In this document: positions 63,705 to 64,000 of the stretch, one piece after another
Numbering within the stretch: the stretch's first letter is position 1
How the letters are laid out: each line of letters opens with the position of its first letter
Source of the DNA: Halobacillus litoralis
Lineage (GTDB): Bacteria > Bacillota > Bacilli > Bacillales > Halobacillaceae
Direction: 5' to 3'
Length of the DNA: 64,000 bases
Assembly: GCF_020524025.1 (NCBI RefSeq)
Contig: NZ_JAIVKN010000005.1
Location: 50,697-114,696, forward strand
Made by a program: the position numbers and the translations under genes
Notes under the pieces: model-generated
Databases searched by the model: none
What the model was told of the DNA's origin: nothing
What the model saw: the letters and a program-made list of their open reading frames with translations, nothing else

Positions 63705-63778
63705 GCGGGTGTAGTTTAGTGGTAAAACCTCAGCCTTCCAAGCTGATGATGAGGGTTCGATTCCCTTCACCCGCTCCA
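63705..63778 (+). tRNA. tRNA-Gly (TCC)
   Basis: Acceptor GCGGGTG/CACCCGC, anticodon TCC, CCA encoded. Confidence 0.97.
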
Positions 63779-63796
63779 TTATTATCAAATACCATT

Positions 63797-63874
<78 letters not shown>

Positions 63875-63991
63875 TGAACTATTTGATCTTTGAAAACTGA
63901 ACGAACCAACCAGTACGTCAAAACATTTCTTCTTTATGAAGAGATTTGAAACAAGCACATTCGGTGTGCAAATGAGCAAGTCAAACTTAAC

Positions 63992-64000
63992 TTTTATGGA
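63992..64000 (+). rRNA. 16S rRNA, first bases only (cut by window end)
   Basis: TTTTATGGA at the very end is the usual 5' end of Bacillaceae 16S rRNA, normally followed by GAGTTTGATC. The preceding 117 bases are a typical pre-16S leader (TTTGAAAACTGAAC and hairpin GCACA/TGTGC). Only the start is visible. Confidence 0.7.

Overview
The window reads as chromosome of a moderately halophilic, low-to-medium GC Bacillaceae (Halobacillus/Virgibacillus/Pontibacillus-like). The reasons are strong GGAGG ribosome sites with many TTG/GTG starts, two BCCT-type compatible-solute transporters, a complete Bacillus-type sigma-B operon, a sporulation gene (cmpA), and gene order at the right end that follows the B. 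subtilis cshA-ydcA-acpS-ydcC-alr-ndoAI-ndoA-rsb-sigB-tex-cmpA-ydcK-tRNA block. No prophage, insertion sequence or CRISPR array was seen.

Layout. 1-5.2 kb: a nitrilase-type amidase, then the LytS/LytT two-component system and its probable target, a CstA-family (pyruvate/peptide) transporter. The gap between them carries a 21-bp-period LytTR-like direct repeat and two cre-like boxes, and a 47-aa membrane microprotein overlaps the cstA stop. 5.2-11.7 kb: small housekeeping genes (two GNATs, a lipid kinase, YueI, the muramidase CwlQ, an FMN reductase, Ohr, an IscA-like protein, a YdjM-like membrane hydrolase) and a candidate minus-strand ncRNA. 11.8-13.0 kb: the most unusual locus, an isolated AimR-like (arbitrium-type) TPR receptor with its own secreted pro-peptide carrying two copies of DPGDPGIG, closed by a strong terminator and with no phage genes around it. 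13-20 kb: two BCCT transporters flanking a decayed GNAT gene and an odd nucleotidyltransferase, then a DUF368 protein, a YtpP-like thioredoxin and an FAD oxidoreductase.

20-34.3 kb: mostly minus-strand operons. These are a five-gene YnjBCD-like ABC importer plus a VTT/TVP38 protein, a BMP lipoprotein cotranscribed with a chemoreceptor, an LLM oxidoreductase, a YknW/YknX-like pair without its ABC transporter, and a MarR-MATE pair. 34.4-46.4 kb: membrane protein plus lipid kinase, a MarR regulator, a free-standing 34-aa gene, an ABC-F ATPase, two SDRs, a glutaredoxin, YppG, an esterase, an MFS carrier, DegV and an EamA permease.

46.4-64 kb: cshA with a probable attenuator leader, rhomboid protease, acpS, nnr, ydcC, alr, the EndoAI/EndoA toxin-antitoxin pair, rsbR-S-T-U-V-W-sigB-rsbX with an internal sigma-B promoter, tex, cmpA, a SprT-like gene, then twelve tRNA genes (Asn-Ser-Glu-Asp-Gln-Lys-Leu-Leu-Arg-Pro-Gly-Ile) driven by three good promoters. 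These lead into a 16S rRNA gene whose first bases are the last bases of the window. RsbR/S/T form the stressosome that frees RsbU, RsbU dephosphorylates RsbV, RsbV pulls RsbW off sigma-B, and RsbX resets the stressosome.
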